Assembly (NCBI RefSeq): GCF_017353255.1 | Contig: NZ_JAFMYU010000001.1 | Location: 124,001-188,000 of the forward strand | Length of the DNA: 64,000 nucleotides | Origin: Fibrella aquatilis | Lineage (GTDB): Bacteria > Bacteroidota > Bacteroidia > Cytophagales > Spirosomataceae | Reading direction: 5' to 3' | Shown here: positions 17,401 through 26,589 of the stretch, in pieces | Layout of the letters: the number at the start of each line of letters is the position of its first letter | How positions within the stretch are numbered: the first letter of the stretch is position 1 | The notes under the pieces: model-generated | Told to the model about the DNA's origin: nothing | Database searches by the model: none | What the model saw: the letters and a program-made list of their open reading frames with translations, nothing else | Program-made: the position numbers and the translations under genes

Positions 17401-19641
17401 AGCGTAGAGTTTCAGCTTGTCGAGGTTCAGTTCGGTAATGTTTATGGCCCCGGTTATACTGGGGAAAGCCGTTTTCAGGCCCACGCGGGTGTCCAGTGCC
17501 AGGCGCACGTTGGGGTCGTTGATACCGCCTTTCACGGTCAGGATACCGTTGGTGAGCGTACCGTTAACATCGGCGTTTTTGTACGAATAGCCGTTCAACC
17601 CCGCCTCGTCGACCACCGCCCGGAAATTAGTCGACAGGGTTTTCGTGTCCAGCCCGCGCCCGTTGAAGCCCGCTCGTGCCGTGATCGTGCCAAACTGTTT
17701 GGGGTTCATGAGCCACTTGCCCGCCTCGAACTTTGTCAGCGACGCCCGGCCTTCGTACGCCTGGTTTTTGCCCGTATAAAAATTGCGCAACGTACCGTCG
17801 AAGGTGGCGTTGCCCCAGTTGGTGGCCAGTTTAGCATCGGCAGTGAGCGCGTCGAGCCTACCGCGAACGCGTCCGGTCAGCTTCAGGTTTGGGGCCAGAG
17901 CCAGCGAGTCGGGCAGGGTGCCTTTGGGAGCCAGCTTTTTCAAATCGGCGCGGGTGGTACGGGCATCGATCAGATTTATATCCAGGCCTAGTCGGTTGGG
18001 CGTGGTGACATTGGTAAAGCGCCCATTCATTTTTAGCACGGTGCCACCCAGCATGGTAAAATCGGCTATGGGAATGCGCAAGTCGGCCAGCGTGCCGCGC
18101 AGTTGCAGGTTAGCCCGTACCAACTCGCGGGCATTACCCGCCAGCGGGGGCGTAGTGGCCAGAAACGGGGCCAGCTGAATGACGTCGGCAAAGGCCAGCT
18201 GACTTTGGCGGAGGTTCAGGTACACCTTCACCCGGTTCAGGTTTCGGCCCTCGGTAGCACGCGACAACTGCCCGATAGAATCATACCTGATTTCGAGCCG
18301 GTCGCGCAAGAGTGACCCCGGCTGCCCCGGCGCACCCGTGCGGATAAACAGGTTCGAGAGTAGCGTTTGCTTGGCCCCGTACTGCGCATCGACGTCGACG
18401 TGTTGCAACACAAACCCCGACTTGTCGCTGAACCGTCCGCGCCGCAATTGCCCCGAAATCAGGTTCGGGCTGTAGAGCAGATTACGTCCTTCTATGCCCA
18501 GCCCTTTTAGGTCGAGGTGGCCATAGTCCAGCCCGCGTGGTTGCCGGGGTGCCGTCTGATCGTCGAACTGAATACGGTTGTTGGCAAACTGCACCCGCCC
18601 CAACCGAGCCACCCAGCCAGCGGGTTGCTGCGGCCCCGTTTTGACAGGCGGAGCAGTCGATGCCGGACCTGTTTTGGCGATGGCCACTCGTGCTTCTGGC
18701 GACCGCGCAAGGGCCTTGGGACGCTGTGGACGCAATAACGTAGCCGATACTTCCGAATTTAATAGCTGTAATGACTGAATGCCTACGTTTTCGCCGGTGA
18801 GGTAAAAATGGTCGCTCTCCATAGCCAGCTTACCCACTTTTCCGGTGGTGGCAAAGTCGGCAGTTTCCACGCGCACGTTCCAGAGCGCCCGCGTCAGCGC
18901 CCATTTACCCAGGCCCAGCGTCAGCGTATCGCCTGGTTCCGACGCCGCTGATGGGGGCGAAGGAATGCCTTCGTAGATGCGGCTTTTTACGTTCAGCCCG
19001 TCGGCGGTGAGGTCGCGGATGAGGTAGCGCGATTTAGCCACGTCGACATCCTGAAAATTCACTCGTAGGCTGTCTACATAGGCATTTACGTCTGCCCCGG
19101 CCATGTCGTCTTCGTAGCGGATCAGCACCTTGCGCATACTAGCCCCCGATAGGCTAATGGCTAACGGCGAGGCCGTGGTGTCGGTGGCGGGTTCGGCTAC
19201 GGGCTTGGGAGCCAGCGAATCGACGGGGTTGAACGCGTCGACAATATATTGAAAGTTGAAGGGGGCAGTTGTGTCGCCTGGCTGGGCCAATTTCCTGGTA
19301 ACGTGCAATTTAACCCCTTCTAATTGCACATCGTTGAGGCTCACTTTACTCTGCAATAAGGCCAGCATGTCTAGATCTACCCGCATATGGCGACCACTTA
19401 GCAGGGTGTCGCCTTGGGGTGTTTTGAAGAAAACATCGTCCATCTCGATCCAGTCGGGGATCCGATACCGGATGCTGCCAATGCGAAACGGGGCCTTTAT
19501 TTTTTTGCCAAGGTAGCTGTTAACCTGCTGTGTAACAAAGCGTTGACCCCAGGACGTGGTGACCACAAGCGTAGCAAAACCAACCACCAGTAGCACGATG
19601 GCAAGTATGACAAGGCCGGTTGTCAGGAAAAAGCGTTTCAC
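14485..19641 (-). CDS. tamB: Translocation and assembly module protein TamB
   Basis: TamB is a very long inner-membrane-anchored periplasmic protein that bridges to the TamA/TamL barrel. It is implicated in outer-membrane protein assembly and lipid transport. The 1718-residue product has one N-terminal membrane helix (about 6-28), an AsmA-like start (SYLGKKIKAPFRIGSIRYRIPDW), and a long stretch of repeated beta-strand units. The conserved C-terminal TamB domain contains EGRYSLTYQVLQREFTLQKG and the region to ILEGFVIETGVGFVITVDF. The final residues ENVQ and the stop come from a repeat element. The order tamB then tamL on one strand is the normal functional pair. Confidence 0.93.
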   Translation of the reverse strand: MKRFFLTTGLVILAIVLLVVGFATLVVTTSWGQRFVTQQVNSYLGKKIKAPFRIGSIRYRIPDWIEMDDVFFKTPQGDTLLSGRHMRVDLDMLALLQSKVSLNDVQLEGVKLHVTRKLAQPGDTTAPFNFQYIVDAFNPVDSLAPKPVAEPATDTTASPLAISLSGASMRKVLIRYEDDMAGADVNAYVDSLRVNFQDVDVAKSRYLIRDLTADGLNVKSRIYEGIPSPPSAASEPGDTLTLGLGKWALTRALWNVRVETADFATTGKVGKLAMESDHFYLTGENVGIQSLQLLNSEVSATLLRPQRPKALARSPEARVAIAKTGPASTAPPVKTGPQQPAGWVARLGRVQFANNRIQFDDQTAPRQPRGLDYGHLDLKGLGIEGRNLLYSPNLISGQLRRGRFSDKSGFVLQHVDVDAQYGAKQTLLSNLFIRTGAPGQPGSLLRDRLEIRYDSIGQLSRATEGRNLNRVKVYLNLRQSQLAFADVIQLAPFLATTPPLAGNARELVRANLQLRGTLADLRIPIADFTMLGGTVLKMNGRFTNVTTPNRLGLDINLIDARTTRADLKKLAPKGTLPDSLALAPNLKLTGRVRGRLDALTADAKLATNWGNATFDGTLRNFYTGKNQAYEGRASLTKFEAGKWLMNPKQFGTITARAGFNGRGLDTKTLSTNFRAVVDEAGLNGYSYKNADVNGTLTNGILTVKGGINDPNVRLALDTRVGLKTAFPSITGAINITELNLDKLKLYADPLSIKGAIQLNMTSTDPRRPEGTVNAQNAVVSLKGKTYPIDTLYLKAGTVNPDRKTLLVGLPFGQLGLSGQFEYTRLYDIIASEFGRYFKIPGLVYKPIQPPYSFYITGNVRQHPLLQAFVPALRKLDPVSLNAYIDNTRDTTLAMTVKTGLIDYDTIVVKGSSLGLLAYNNQLAVAGQLNSLQTNSLKFYTTQLTGSAANNRFSFGLISKDSLNKDRHGLAGLVSLAGNDYRLQIGQRGLLTNYRTWTSDSTGYLQYGDAGVIAKGFLLSQGKQTLSLNSTTPTPNAPLRVEARNLNLRDLAAVANQDTALAAGTLNSNVVVSNYLSKPGGEPLSFTGDLTVDSLRVMDKPIGNINGKFANASNGRISVDVSLLSRDNDARLSGYYNPNNPKDALDFLLKLNRLDARTIEAFSFGELRRAKGTLHGEADILGSTTSPQLNGGISLDSVAFNVKQLNATYRIDQERIRLSGQTITFTDFNLRDTLGRALNIDGRVVLSNIPDVSYDMRMRAQNFLALNAARKDNGFLYGQASVSANLHIVGKGGSPSVDGNVRLEDGSKVTTVLPSDEASLNDARQTVTFINHKDTLALAKYLRPRKDTVAAPLQFDQLNNSNINLTLEADEKSEITIIVDELNGDNLRARGNARLAVNVSPSGELSVLGRYEVTEGRYSLTYQVLQREFTLQKGGYINFTGDPLKADLNLTAIYQTRTTSDALISSETSGSTQPLAKIQVPYNVALTLSGNLAAPTIGFDIIAPSETISRLGQVGDDVSRKLDALRANPNDMNKQVFGLLILGNFIAESSTNSGSGFNVGATATDLARSSVSKIISQQLQQFASGLIKGVDLDVNLNSQAGEAQTGSATGSRTDLNIGLSRSFLQGRLTVAVGKNFLVQGSEDIKQAQNNSAVFDNLSLNYNITRDGRYALRAYRRSNSDRTILEGFVIETGVGFVITVDFNTLADLVRRRKEEKENVQ

Positions 19642-19711
19642 GAAGTGCGTTGAGTGTGTGAACTATCTACTCAAGGTATAACGCAGAAAGGGGGTGGGGT
19701 GTTATCGGTGG

Positions 19712-19773
19712 TGGTAAGTGATAAACGGTGAGCGGTGAGTTTACACTTATCACTTACCGTTTATCACTTACCA
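19712..19773. repeat. Intergenic palindrome, GGTAAGT/GATAAAC-word dialect
   Basis: Arms 19712-19739 and 19746-19773 pair, with a few mismatches in the inner half. The words are 7 bp long: GGTAAGT, GATAAAC, GGTGAGC. It lies between the start of tamB and the end of moeA, 7 bp beyond the moeA stop. Confidence 0.85.
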
Positions 19774-19780
19774 CTAAACT

Positions 19781-20983
19781 TCACCCTATGCTCCACGCCT
19801 GCGCCACGGTGCCTGTGGGGAATAGGCTTTCATGGGGGGGGAGTTCAACAAAAGCGTCGGCGGCGGTGAGGTTTGTGAAGTCAGCCGAGCCGCTGCCGGG
19901 GAGGGGGTAAGCTAGCAGTTGGCCGTTTGGCGAATCTTCGATCCGGGCGGGGATGAAGTACGTCAGTTCAGGTTTGAACGTGACCGGCCCGGCCAGTTGT
20001 ACAAACAGCGGCGGATCGGCGGGGCCACCCATGGCACGCTGCAAATAGGGCCTCACATAGCGGTAGAAGCACATGGTGGTAGAAACGGGATTGCCGGGCA
20101 GGGCAAACACCACTCGTTCGTTGCCCGCGCTGCTGCCAAACCACATTGGCCTACCGGGCCGCTGTTCGATCTTATGGAAATGACGATGGATGCCCAGACC
20201 GCTCAGGATATCGGGTACAAAATCGGCCTTGCCCGCCGACACGCCACCTGTGCTGATAAGTACGTCGTGAGTACTCAGCAGGGTGGAAATGCCCGTGGTG
20301 ATGGTCGTAATGTCGTCGACAAACAGGTACACACCCGCGTCGATGCCCAGATCGCGGAGGGCGGCCTGCAACAGATATGCGTTCGACTGCCTGATCTGAT
20401 GGGGTAGGGGTGTCTGGTGTATGTCTACCAGCTCGTCGCCGGTTGAGATGACCGCCACCCGTGGTCGCCGCCGCACCGAGACGCTCGTTTGCCCCACAGA
20501 TGCCACGACCGCCAGATCGACCGGCCGCAACTGTACCCCCGCCGACAGCAGCACGTCGAGGGGTCGGCGGTCGGTGCCTTGCGGGTGCACGTTCAGGCCG
20601 CGTTGCACCTCGTCGTGGGCCGTCAGCGTGGCTGTGCCGTCTACAATAGAAAGGTCTTCGTACCGGATTACGGTGTCGGCACCAGGGGGCAAGATGGCCC
20701 CGGTCATCACTTCCAGGCAGGCTACAGGGTCGGGGAGGGGTTGTGCTGGTTCGCCCGCCCGTTGCGTACCCAGTATCGTAAACGCCGTTTTTCCGTCGGC
20801 CAGGGCATCGTAGTTAATAGCAATACCGTCCATGGCTACCCGGTCGAAGGGCGGAAAGTCGCGGTCGGCCACGATGGTTTCGGCCAAAATACGGCCCAGC
20901 GCTTTATCGAAGGGTACCGTTTCGGTTGTGAGGGTGAGGGGGTATCTGGCCAGAATAATATCGGCGTCGGCAGCAGCGAGCAT
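19781..20983 (-). CDS. moeA: Molybdopterin molybdenumtransferase
   Basis: MoeA inserts molybdate into adenylylated molybdopterin, the last step of molybdenum-cofactor synthesis. The 400-residue product shows the family order: an N-terminal domain with FPPFDRVAMDGIA, an EVMTGAILPPGADTVIRYE segment, the MoCF-like domain VAVISTGDELV with STGGVSAGKADFV, and ALPGNPVSTTMCFYRYV. The start is ATG 20983. A longer frame begins with a TTG inside the promoter box (minus strand, 21009-21002). No other cofactor genes are adjacent here, so it is probably expressed alone. Confidence 0.93.
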   Translation of the reverse strand: MLAAADADIILARYPLTLTTETVPFDKALGRILAETIVADRDFPPFDRVAMDGIAINYDALADGKTAFTILGTQRAGEPAQPLPDPVACLEVMTGAILPPGADTVIRYEDLSIVDGTATLTAHDEVQRGLNVHPQGTDRRPLDVLLSAGVQLRPVDLAVVASVGQTSVSVRRRPRVAVISTGDELVDIHQTPLPHQIRQSNAYLLQAALRDLGIDAGVYLFVDDITTITTGISTLLSTHDVLISTGGVSAGKADFVPDILSGLGIHRHFHKIEQRPGRPMWFGSSAGNERVVFALPGNPVSTTMCFYRYVRPYLQRAMGGPADPPLFVQLAGPVTFKPELTYFIPARIEDSPNGQLLAYPLPGSGSADFTNLTAADAFVELPPHESLFPTGTVAQAWSIG

Positions 20984-21001
20984 GGGCGTTGGGAGAAAGG
21001 C

Positions 21002-21009
21002 CAAAAATA
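21002..21009 (-). promoter_or_regulatory. -7 promoter box of moeA
   Basis: On the minus strand the sequence is TATTTTTG, a TAnnTTTG match 18 bases upstream of ATG 20983. It fixes the start of moeA. Confidence 0.55.
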
Positions 21010-21037
21010 GAACAATATATATACAGGTAGTTGTGGG

Positions 21038-22873
21038 CTAAACGAGGGCCGTCAACTCAGGAATATGGAGCCGAAACAGGGTTCCCCGCGAGTGGTCAGC
21101 AACCAGGTTACTTGGCTGGATTGTCTCCATCCGCGTTGCAGTGGCCGATACCCTGACTAGTTCGGGACGAGCGTTTTCTACGGTAAGCGTTCCACCGAGC
21201 TGCTCACTGAGGCCCTTGATCAGTCGCTTGCCAAACGACGATGTGGGCTGATGCCAGAGGTCAAGGTCAATACCCGGCCCATTGTCGGCCAGTTGTAGCA
21301 TTAGTCCACCGGCCTCCTTCATCAGCGAAATCGTCAGACTCGGTTTTGGCACGTGCGGGATGGCGTATTTAAAACAGTTCGTAAGAAACTCGTTGATAAT
21401 GAGACTAATAGGAACGGCGGTGTCAATGTCGAGTACATCGACGTTGCTGGTGATGTGGAGATCCAGCGATTTCGAGGAATAGCCATAGGCTTGCATGGTG
21501 CTGGCCGTTAGCTCTTCTACAAACTTACCCATGTTGATGCTCGTTAGCTCCTCCGACTGGTAGAGTCGCTGGTGAATAAGGGCGATGGCGTCGATACGGC
21601 GCTGCCCTTCCTGAAACGCCTTGATGGCCTGTTTGTCTTCCAGCCGGTTCAGTTGAAGGCTCAACAACCCCGACACGATGGCGAGGTTATTTTTCACCCG
21701 GTGGTGCAGTTCGCGCATCACCGTCTGTAGCTGCGCCGCCTGTTCTTCAATGCGAGCCTTGTCGGCCAGAAGTTCAGCGGTACGGTCGACTACTTGTTCT
21801 TCCAGCGTTTGGGCGTAGCGGGTCAGTTCGGCGCGGGCGTCGTGTAGCGAACAGGTCATTTGGTTGAACTGCTGGGTGAGTATGCCAACCTCGTCCTGGG
21901 TGGTCTGTACAACCTGAACATTTAAGTCTCCGGCGTTGATGCGCTGCACCCCGTCGAGCAACCGTAATACGGGCTGGGTAAGGGTGGCGTGGATGAGGCG
22001 GGGTAGCAGGAGAAAATTAACCGCTGCCGTGCCGATGATAAGCAACGAAAGTTTCAGCAGGCTGTCTTGCTGTAGCAGCCGGGCGGGCAGATTCAGGATG
22101 TCTATAGGGGGGCAAAATACCAGCATAACCGTGAGCAGGATGGTGGCCACAATGATTTGTGCAAAGCCTATCTGCTTGATTTTAAGGCTGGTAGGGATAG
22201 CCGAGAAGTTGAGGTACACAAAGATTTCGGCCAGGTTGCCCGACCAGAGCAGCGTAGAGTACATCCAATAGCCCACGGTTGAATAGAAACCAACCGCCAG
22301 CACTACGAGGCACATAAATACGAACACACCGTTGACGGCTACCATCCAGCGAAGGCCTCTGGCGGTCTCTGCATCCTGGTGTCGTAGCCGAAACGCTTTC
22401 CGGGCACAAACGGTCAAGGCCCATACGTTGGTAAGGGAGCCATAGAGAAACCCGGCGGTGTTAAGCTGATCGATATTGCTGTTATTGAAAAACTCATTCC
22501 AGACTGTAAACAGGCAAAGTACAGCCCCAAGCCCAAACGAAATCACCCGCACTACGCGTCGCTCTTTGGAAAAGGTGTCGTCGAGAAAGAGGTAGTTGAA
22601 CTGAATAAACGAAATCTCGACAAGCGCCAGGGCCGGAAACGTCCAGCAGGAGAGCAATATTTTGTAGGGTAGGCTACCGATATAGGTCGGGTGAACGGCG
22701 TAGTGAAAAATCTCGCTGGTTTGCCAGATGAACTGGAAAAAGTAGAAGATCAACAACCACCGGCGGCTCAGGCTTCGGCTGGGCGCATTCAGCACAAAGA
22801 GCCACATGTTGCCCACCACGAGGGCCAGGCTGAGGGCCATCAGGGAATTGGTATGGAGTAAAAAATAGGGCAT
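21038..22873 (-). CDS. Membrane sensor histidine kinase, HisKA_2 type
   Basis: The 611-residue protein (from ATG 22873) is a two-component sensor. About seven hydrophobic segments fill residues 5-235, resembling a 7TM-type sensory module, and a further membrane segment lies at about 265-285. A HAMP-like linker (LDGVQRINAGDLNVQVVQTTQDEVG) and coiled coil follow. The phosphoacceptor helix is ELHHRVKNNLAIVSGLLSLQ, the HisKA_2 signature, and the ATPase domain has NEFLTNCFKYA (N box) and DNGPGID (G1). No response regulator is adjacent, so it is an orphan in this window. The signal sensed is unknown. A longer start at 22936 adds 21 residues and is less likely. Confidence 0.88.
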   Translation of the reverse strand: MPYFLLHTNSLMALSLALVVGNMWLFVLNAPSRSLSRRWLLIFYFFQFIWQTSEIFHYAVHPTYIGSLPYKILLSCWTFPALALVEISFIQFNYLFLDDTFSKERRVVRVISFGLGAVLCLFTVWNEFFNNSNIDQLNTAGFLYGSLTNVWALTVCARKAFRLRHQDAETARGLRWMVAVNGVFVFMCLVVLAVGFYSTVGYWMYSTLLWSGNLAEIFVYLNFSAIPTSLKIKQIGFAQIIVATILLTVMLVFCPPIDILNLPARLLQQDSLLKLSLLIIGTAAVNFLLLPRLIHATLTQPVLRLLDGVQRINAGDLNVQVVQTTQDEVGILTQQFNQMTCSLHDARAELTRYAQTLEEQVVDRTAELLADKARIEEQAAQLQTVMRELHHRVKNNLAIVSGLLSLQLNRLEDKQAIKAFQEGQRRIDAIALIHQRLYQSEELTSINMGKFVEELTASTMQAYGYSSKSLDLHITSNVDVLDIDTAVPISLIINEFLTNCFKYAIPHVPKPSLTISLMKEAGGLMLQLADNGPGIDLDLWHQPTSSFGKRLIKGLSEQLGGTLTVENARPELVRVSATATRMETIQPSNLVADHSRGTLFRLHIPELTALV

Positions 22874-23051
22874 AGAACGACAGAGGCTAGGTAGCACCGA
22901 AAAGTCACTGATAATCACAGGCTTTTCAGGAAGCAATATCTCCCTATTTTACGAAAATGTAACTCCGCATCGGGGCAGGGCTTAACACTTTCGTAACAAG
23001 CGAAACAGCCTTGTATTCAGGCTCATCTGCCAATTTGCATCCTTGATCTAA

Positions 23052-24419
<1,368 letters not shown>

Positions 24420-24470
24420 TTAAGGGCTGGAACGTATTCGTAGCTAGATCACCAAGGGTATAAAGTAGTT

Positions 24471-24694
24471 GTAACTCCCATCCCTGCCCCATCGGGGCAA
24501 CACAGCGCAGCGTTGGTAGCCTAGATCGCCACCCCACCACGTACCAAGTCCCGTTAGGGACGAAATAGCGTAGCGTCGGTTTGGGAACGCCTGGTATTGT
24601 CGCGTCCCTAACAGGACTTGGTTCGTATTGGGGGTGACTTCTATGCTACTCACGCTGCGCTATGTTGCCCCGATGGGGCAGTAAGGGGAGTTAT
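24471..24694. repeat. REP-like element with 92-bp imperfect inverted arms
   Basis: The left arm (24471-24562) and right arm (24603-24694) are imperfect reverse complements over 92 bp. Each holds two small palindromes: TGCCCCATCGGGGCA and the GTCCC/GGGAC pair around TTAG. Such nested palindromes resemble REP/BIME elements mobilised by RAYT transposases, but no transposase is present here. It occupies most of the 321-bp gap before the first PD-(D/E)XK gene. The remainder (24695-24740) shows nothing definite. Confidence 0.8.
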
Positions 24695-24740
24695 CGCTGC
24701 CTTTCGCCTTTGTCTGAAAATTCTATCACACAAATTGACA

Positions 24741-25784
24741 ATGACAACCAACCAAGACCGCCCAAATCTCTTCGCCTACGCCACAAGCGAACTCTCACAA
24801 GATGCCTTCATCTGCTGGCTCGCCGAATGGGCTGACCCTAGCTACAGGAACGCAGATCAAGCGCTACATCAAGCGGGGCAAGAGTTTATTGTTTCGATGG
24901 TAAGAAAAGTAAAAGCTGATTTTGAAATCAATGACATTGAGTCAGTTGATATAGTGCCACAGTTTCAAAAATTAGATATTTTAATCAAAATAAATAAAAA
25001 TTCCCCTGATAAAATGGCTATTTTGGTCGAGGATAAAACGCATACCAGTAATCATTCAGGACAATTAGAGCGGTATCTTAAAGTAGTTGAAGAAGCTGGT
25101 TATCAGAAAGATCAAATGATCCCGCTCTATTTTAAAACGGGTTACCAGTCCAAGTTTGACACAATTGGTATATACAAAACATACTTACGCAATGATTTTC
25201 TGGCTGTGCTTCAAAAAGGAAAACGGCATGGCGTAGTCAATGCGATTTATGATGACTTTCTTGTCCACCTAACTGAAATCGACGCGCTTATAAAACATTT
25301 TTCAACCAAACCAACTGACAAATGGGAATACCACGACTGGGTTGGTTTCTTCACGGTTCTGTACGATCAACATTCCGCGTTAGGCAACTCGTCAGAGGAT
25401 GATGGAGCCAACTGGGGGTACGTAGCCAACCCTGCGGGTGGTTTTGTTGGGTATTGGTGGTACTTCAAACAATTAGATGGTAGAGGCTTCTCTCCCTACT
25501 TGCAATTAGAAGAAGGAGAGTTGTGCTTTAAAATTATGGTTGATGAGCAGACAGACAGATCAGCGGTTCGCGAGGAGGCGTTTCAGGCAATAGTGGCGAA
25601 TGCTCCCCATAGTAGCCCTACAGACTTGCGCCCAAAACGGATGGGTAACGGAAAATACATGACTGTAGCCCGCCTGGAAGATTATCGTGTCAAGGATTCC
25701 GATGGCTTGATAAAAATGGATGCCACGCTTGAAAACTTGCGAGAGGCGCAAGATATTTTAGATGCTGCTTTCCCAACTACTTGA
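24741..25784 (+). CDS. PD-(D/E)XK nuclease-like protein
   Basis: The 347-residue cytoplasmic protein begins MTTNQDRPNLFAYATSELSQDAFICWLAEW, split here as MTTNQDRPNLFAYATSEL and DAFICWLAEW, the usual opening of a PD-(D/E)XK superfamily group. The nuclease core is visible as KLDILIKI (Asp) followed by ILVEDKTHTSNHSGQLERY (Glu-x-Lys), spacing typical of the fold. The C-terminal half is unassigned. Codons are clearly AT-richer than in neighbouring housekeeping genes, which suggests acquisition by transfer. It converges on another D...ExK gene and follows a REP-like inverted repeat. A defence role is possible but not shown. A longer frame starting at 24618 only reads the repeat. Confidence 0.72.
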   Translation: MTTNQDRPNLFAYATSELSQDAFICWLAEWADPSYRNADQALHQAGQEFIVSMVRKVKADFEINDIESVDIVPQFQKLDILIKINKNSPDKMAILVEDKTHTSNHSGQLERYLKVVEEAGYQKDQMIPLYFKTGYQSKFDTIGIYKTYLRNDFLAVLQKGKRHGVVNAIYDDFLVHLTEIDALIKHFSTKPTDKWEYHDWVGFFTVLYDQHSALGNSSEDDGANWGYVANPAGGFVGYWWYFKQLDGRGFSPYLQLEEGELCFKIMVDEQTDRSAVREEAFQAIVANAPHSSPTDLRPKRMGNGKYMTVARLEDYRVKDSDGLIKMDATLENLREAQDILDAAFPTT

Positions 25785-25825
25785 CATACTCAATACAGTA
25801 TCACTTATAATAAGTAGGATTGAAC

Positions 25826-26425
25826 CTAGTATTGCCGCATTCGCTCAACAATCCAGTCGAAAATACCCAATAATGTACCTGGTTGATTCAAATAATAACG
25901 CTTTGTATCAATAGTTACAATTTGATCTTCTAATGTCAGAAATTGCCAGTCTTCACCTGTGGTTACACAGCCATAAATAATTGGTATTGGATGGTCTTCT
26001 TTTATGTTAAATAACCTAGCACCCAGCATTTGGGCAACACATTGGCCTAAACCCAATTCGATGTTATCATTCTTAGCTTCGACCAATGAAAAAATGGGGG
26101 CCTGAACAACGTATGACGGATGAAAACTGATGAGGAAGTCACATTCACCATTCAGATCATTATCAGCATCAACGTTAAGATTATAGCCGGAGTAGATCTC
26201 GAATGTATTGGCATGACGTTCCTTAGCCTCGAAGAGAATAGGAGACACAATCCGCTCTGACTTAGCTTTTTCAGTTAGCATGACCGACTGATTGGCGATT
26301 TCTAAAGAGTGCGTAAGCCAGCTACTGAGGGTAACCGATTCAACATCAGGGAATAAGCGTTCGCGGCGCTCTTTGAGCTGAAATTGGCGGTACACTTTTG
26401 CCAGCGTAAAATTGGAATAGGCCAT
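25826..26425 (-). CDS. Putative restriction-endonuclease-fold protein
   Basis: The 199-residue product starts at ATG 26425, with a TAnnTTTG box just upstream. It begins MAYSNFTLAKVYRQFQL, a pattern I associate with Uma2-like or PD-(D/E)XK-like hypothetical proteins of cyanobacteria and Bacteroidota. The possible active-site residues are Asp in GECDFLIS and the Glu-x-Lys in LVEAKND, followed by LGQCVAQMLGA. That is a PD-(D/E)XK arrangement, but the family has no proven function. The sequence is AT-rich like its convergent neighbour. It is divergent from dnaE, with the duplicated dnaE start in between. Confidence 0.6.
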   Translation of the reverse strand: MAYSNFTLAKVYRQFQLKERRERLFPDVESVTLSSWLTHSLEIANQSVMLTEKAKSERIVSPILFEAKERHANTFEIYSGYNLNVDADNDLNGECDFLISFHPSYVVQAPIFSLVEAKNDNIELGLGQCVAQMLGARLFNIKEDHPIPIIYGCVTTGEDWQFLTLEDQIVTIDTKRYYLNQPGTLLGIFDWIVERMRQY

Positions 26426-26445
26426 CAGAATGCGCGGTTTTTCAT

Positions 26446-26453
26446 CAAATTTA
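26446..26453 (-). promoter_or_regulatory. -7 promoter box of the nuclease-like gene
   Basis: On the minus strand the sequence is TAAATTTG, an exact TAnnTTTG match 20 bases upstream of ATG 26425. It supports the short start. Confidence 0.5.
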
Positions 26454-26467
26454 CAGGTAAATCCGCT

Positions 26468-26589
26468 TACCCTATGCAGTTCTCCCACCTCCATTGCCAC
26501 ACCCAGTACGCGCTGGCCGATGGTGGACAGCCTGAGATATAAACCAGTACCCTATGCAGTTCTCCCACCTCCATTGCCACACCCAGTAC
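26468..26589. repeat. 42-bp direct repeat around the dnaE start codon
   Basis: Bases 26468-26509 and 26548-26589 are identical and lie 80 bp apart. Each begins 6 bp before an ATG. The second copy is the real dnaE start. It could mark recombination or an integration site at the end of the AT-rich pocket. Confidence 0.85.
26474..26542 (+). pseudogene. Duplicated, truncated 5' end of dnaE
   Basis: ATG 26474 opens a 22-codon frame that repeats the first 12 residues of DnaE (MQFSHLHCHTQY). It continues as ALADGGQPEI, a diverged version of the DnaE sequence SLLDGQADI, then stops with TAA. The first 36 coding bases are identical to dnaE, and the following ones are homologous but different. This is a fragment of a related dnaE allele and not a functional gene. 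Confidence 0.7.

Noticed and set aside
24471-24694. A complete insertion sequence
   Set aside because: The region between and around the inverted arms is too short for a transposase, and no transposase frame is present in the window.
26474-26542. A leader peptide of dnaE
   Set aside because: Its sequence is a diverged copy of the DnaE N-terminus itself, so a gene fragment is the simpler explanation.
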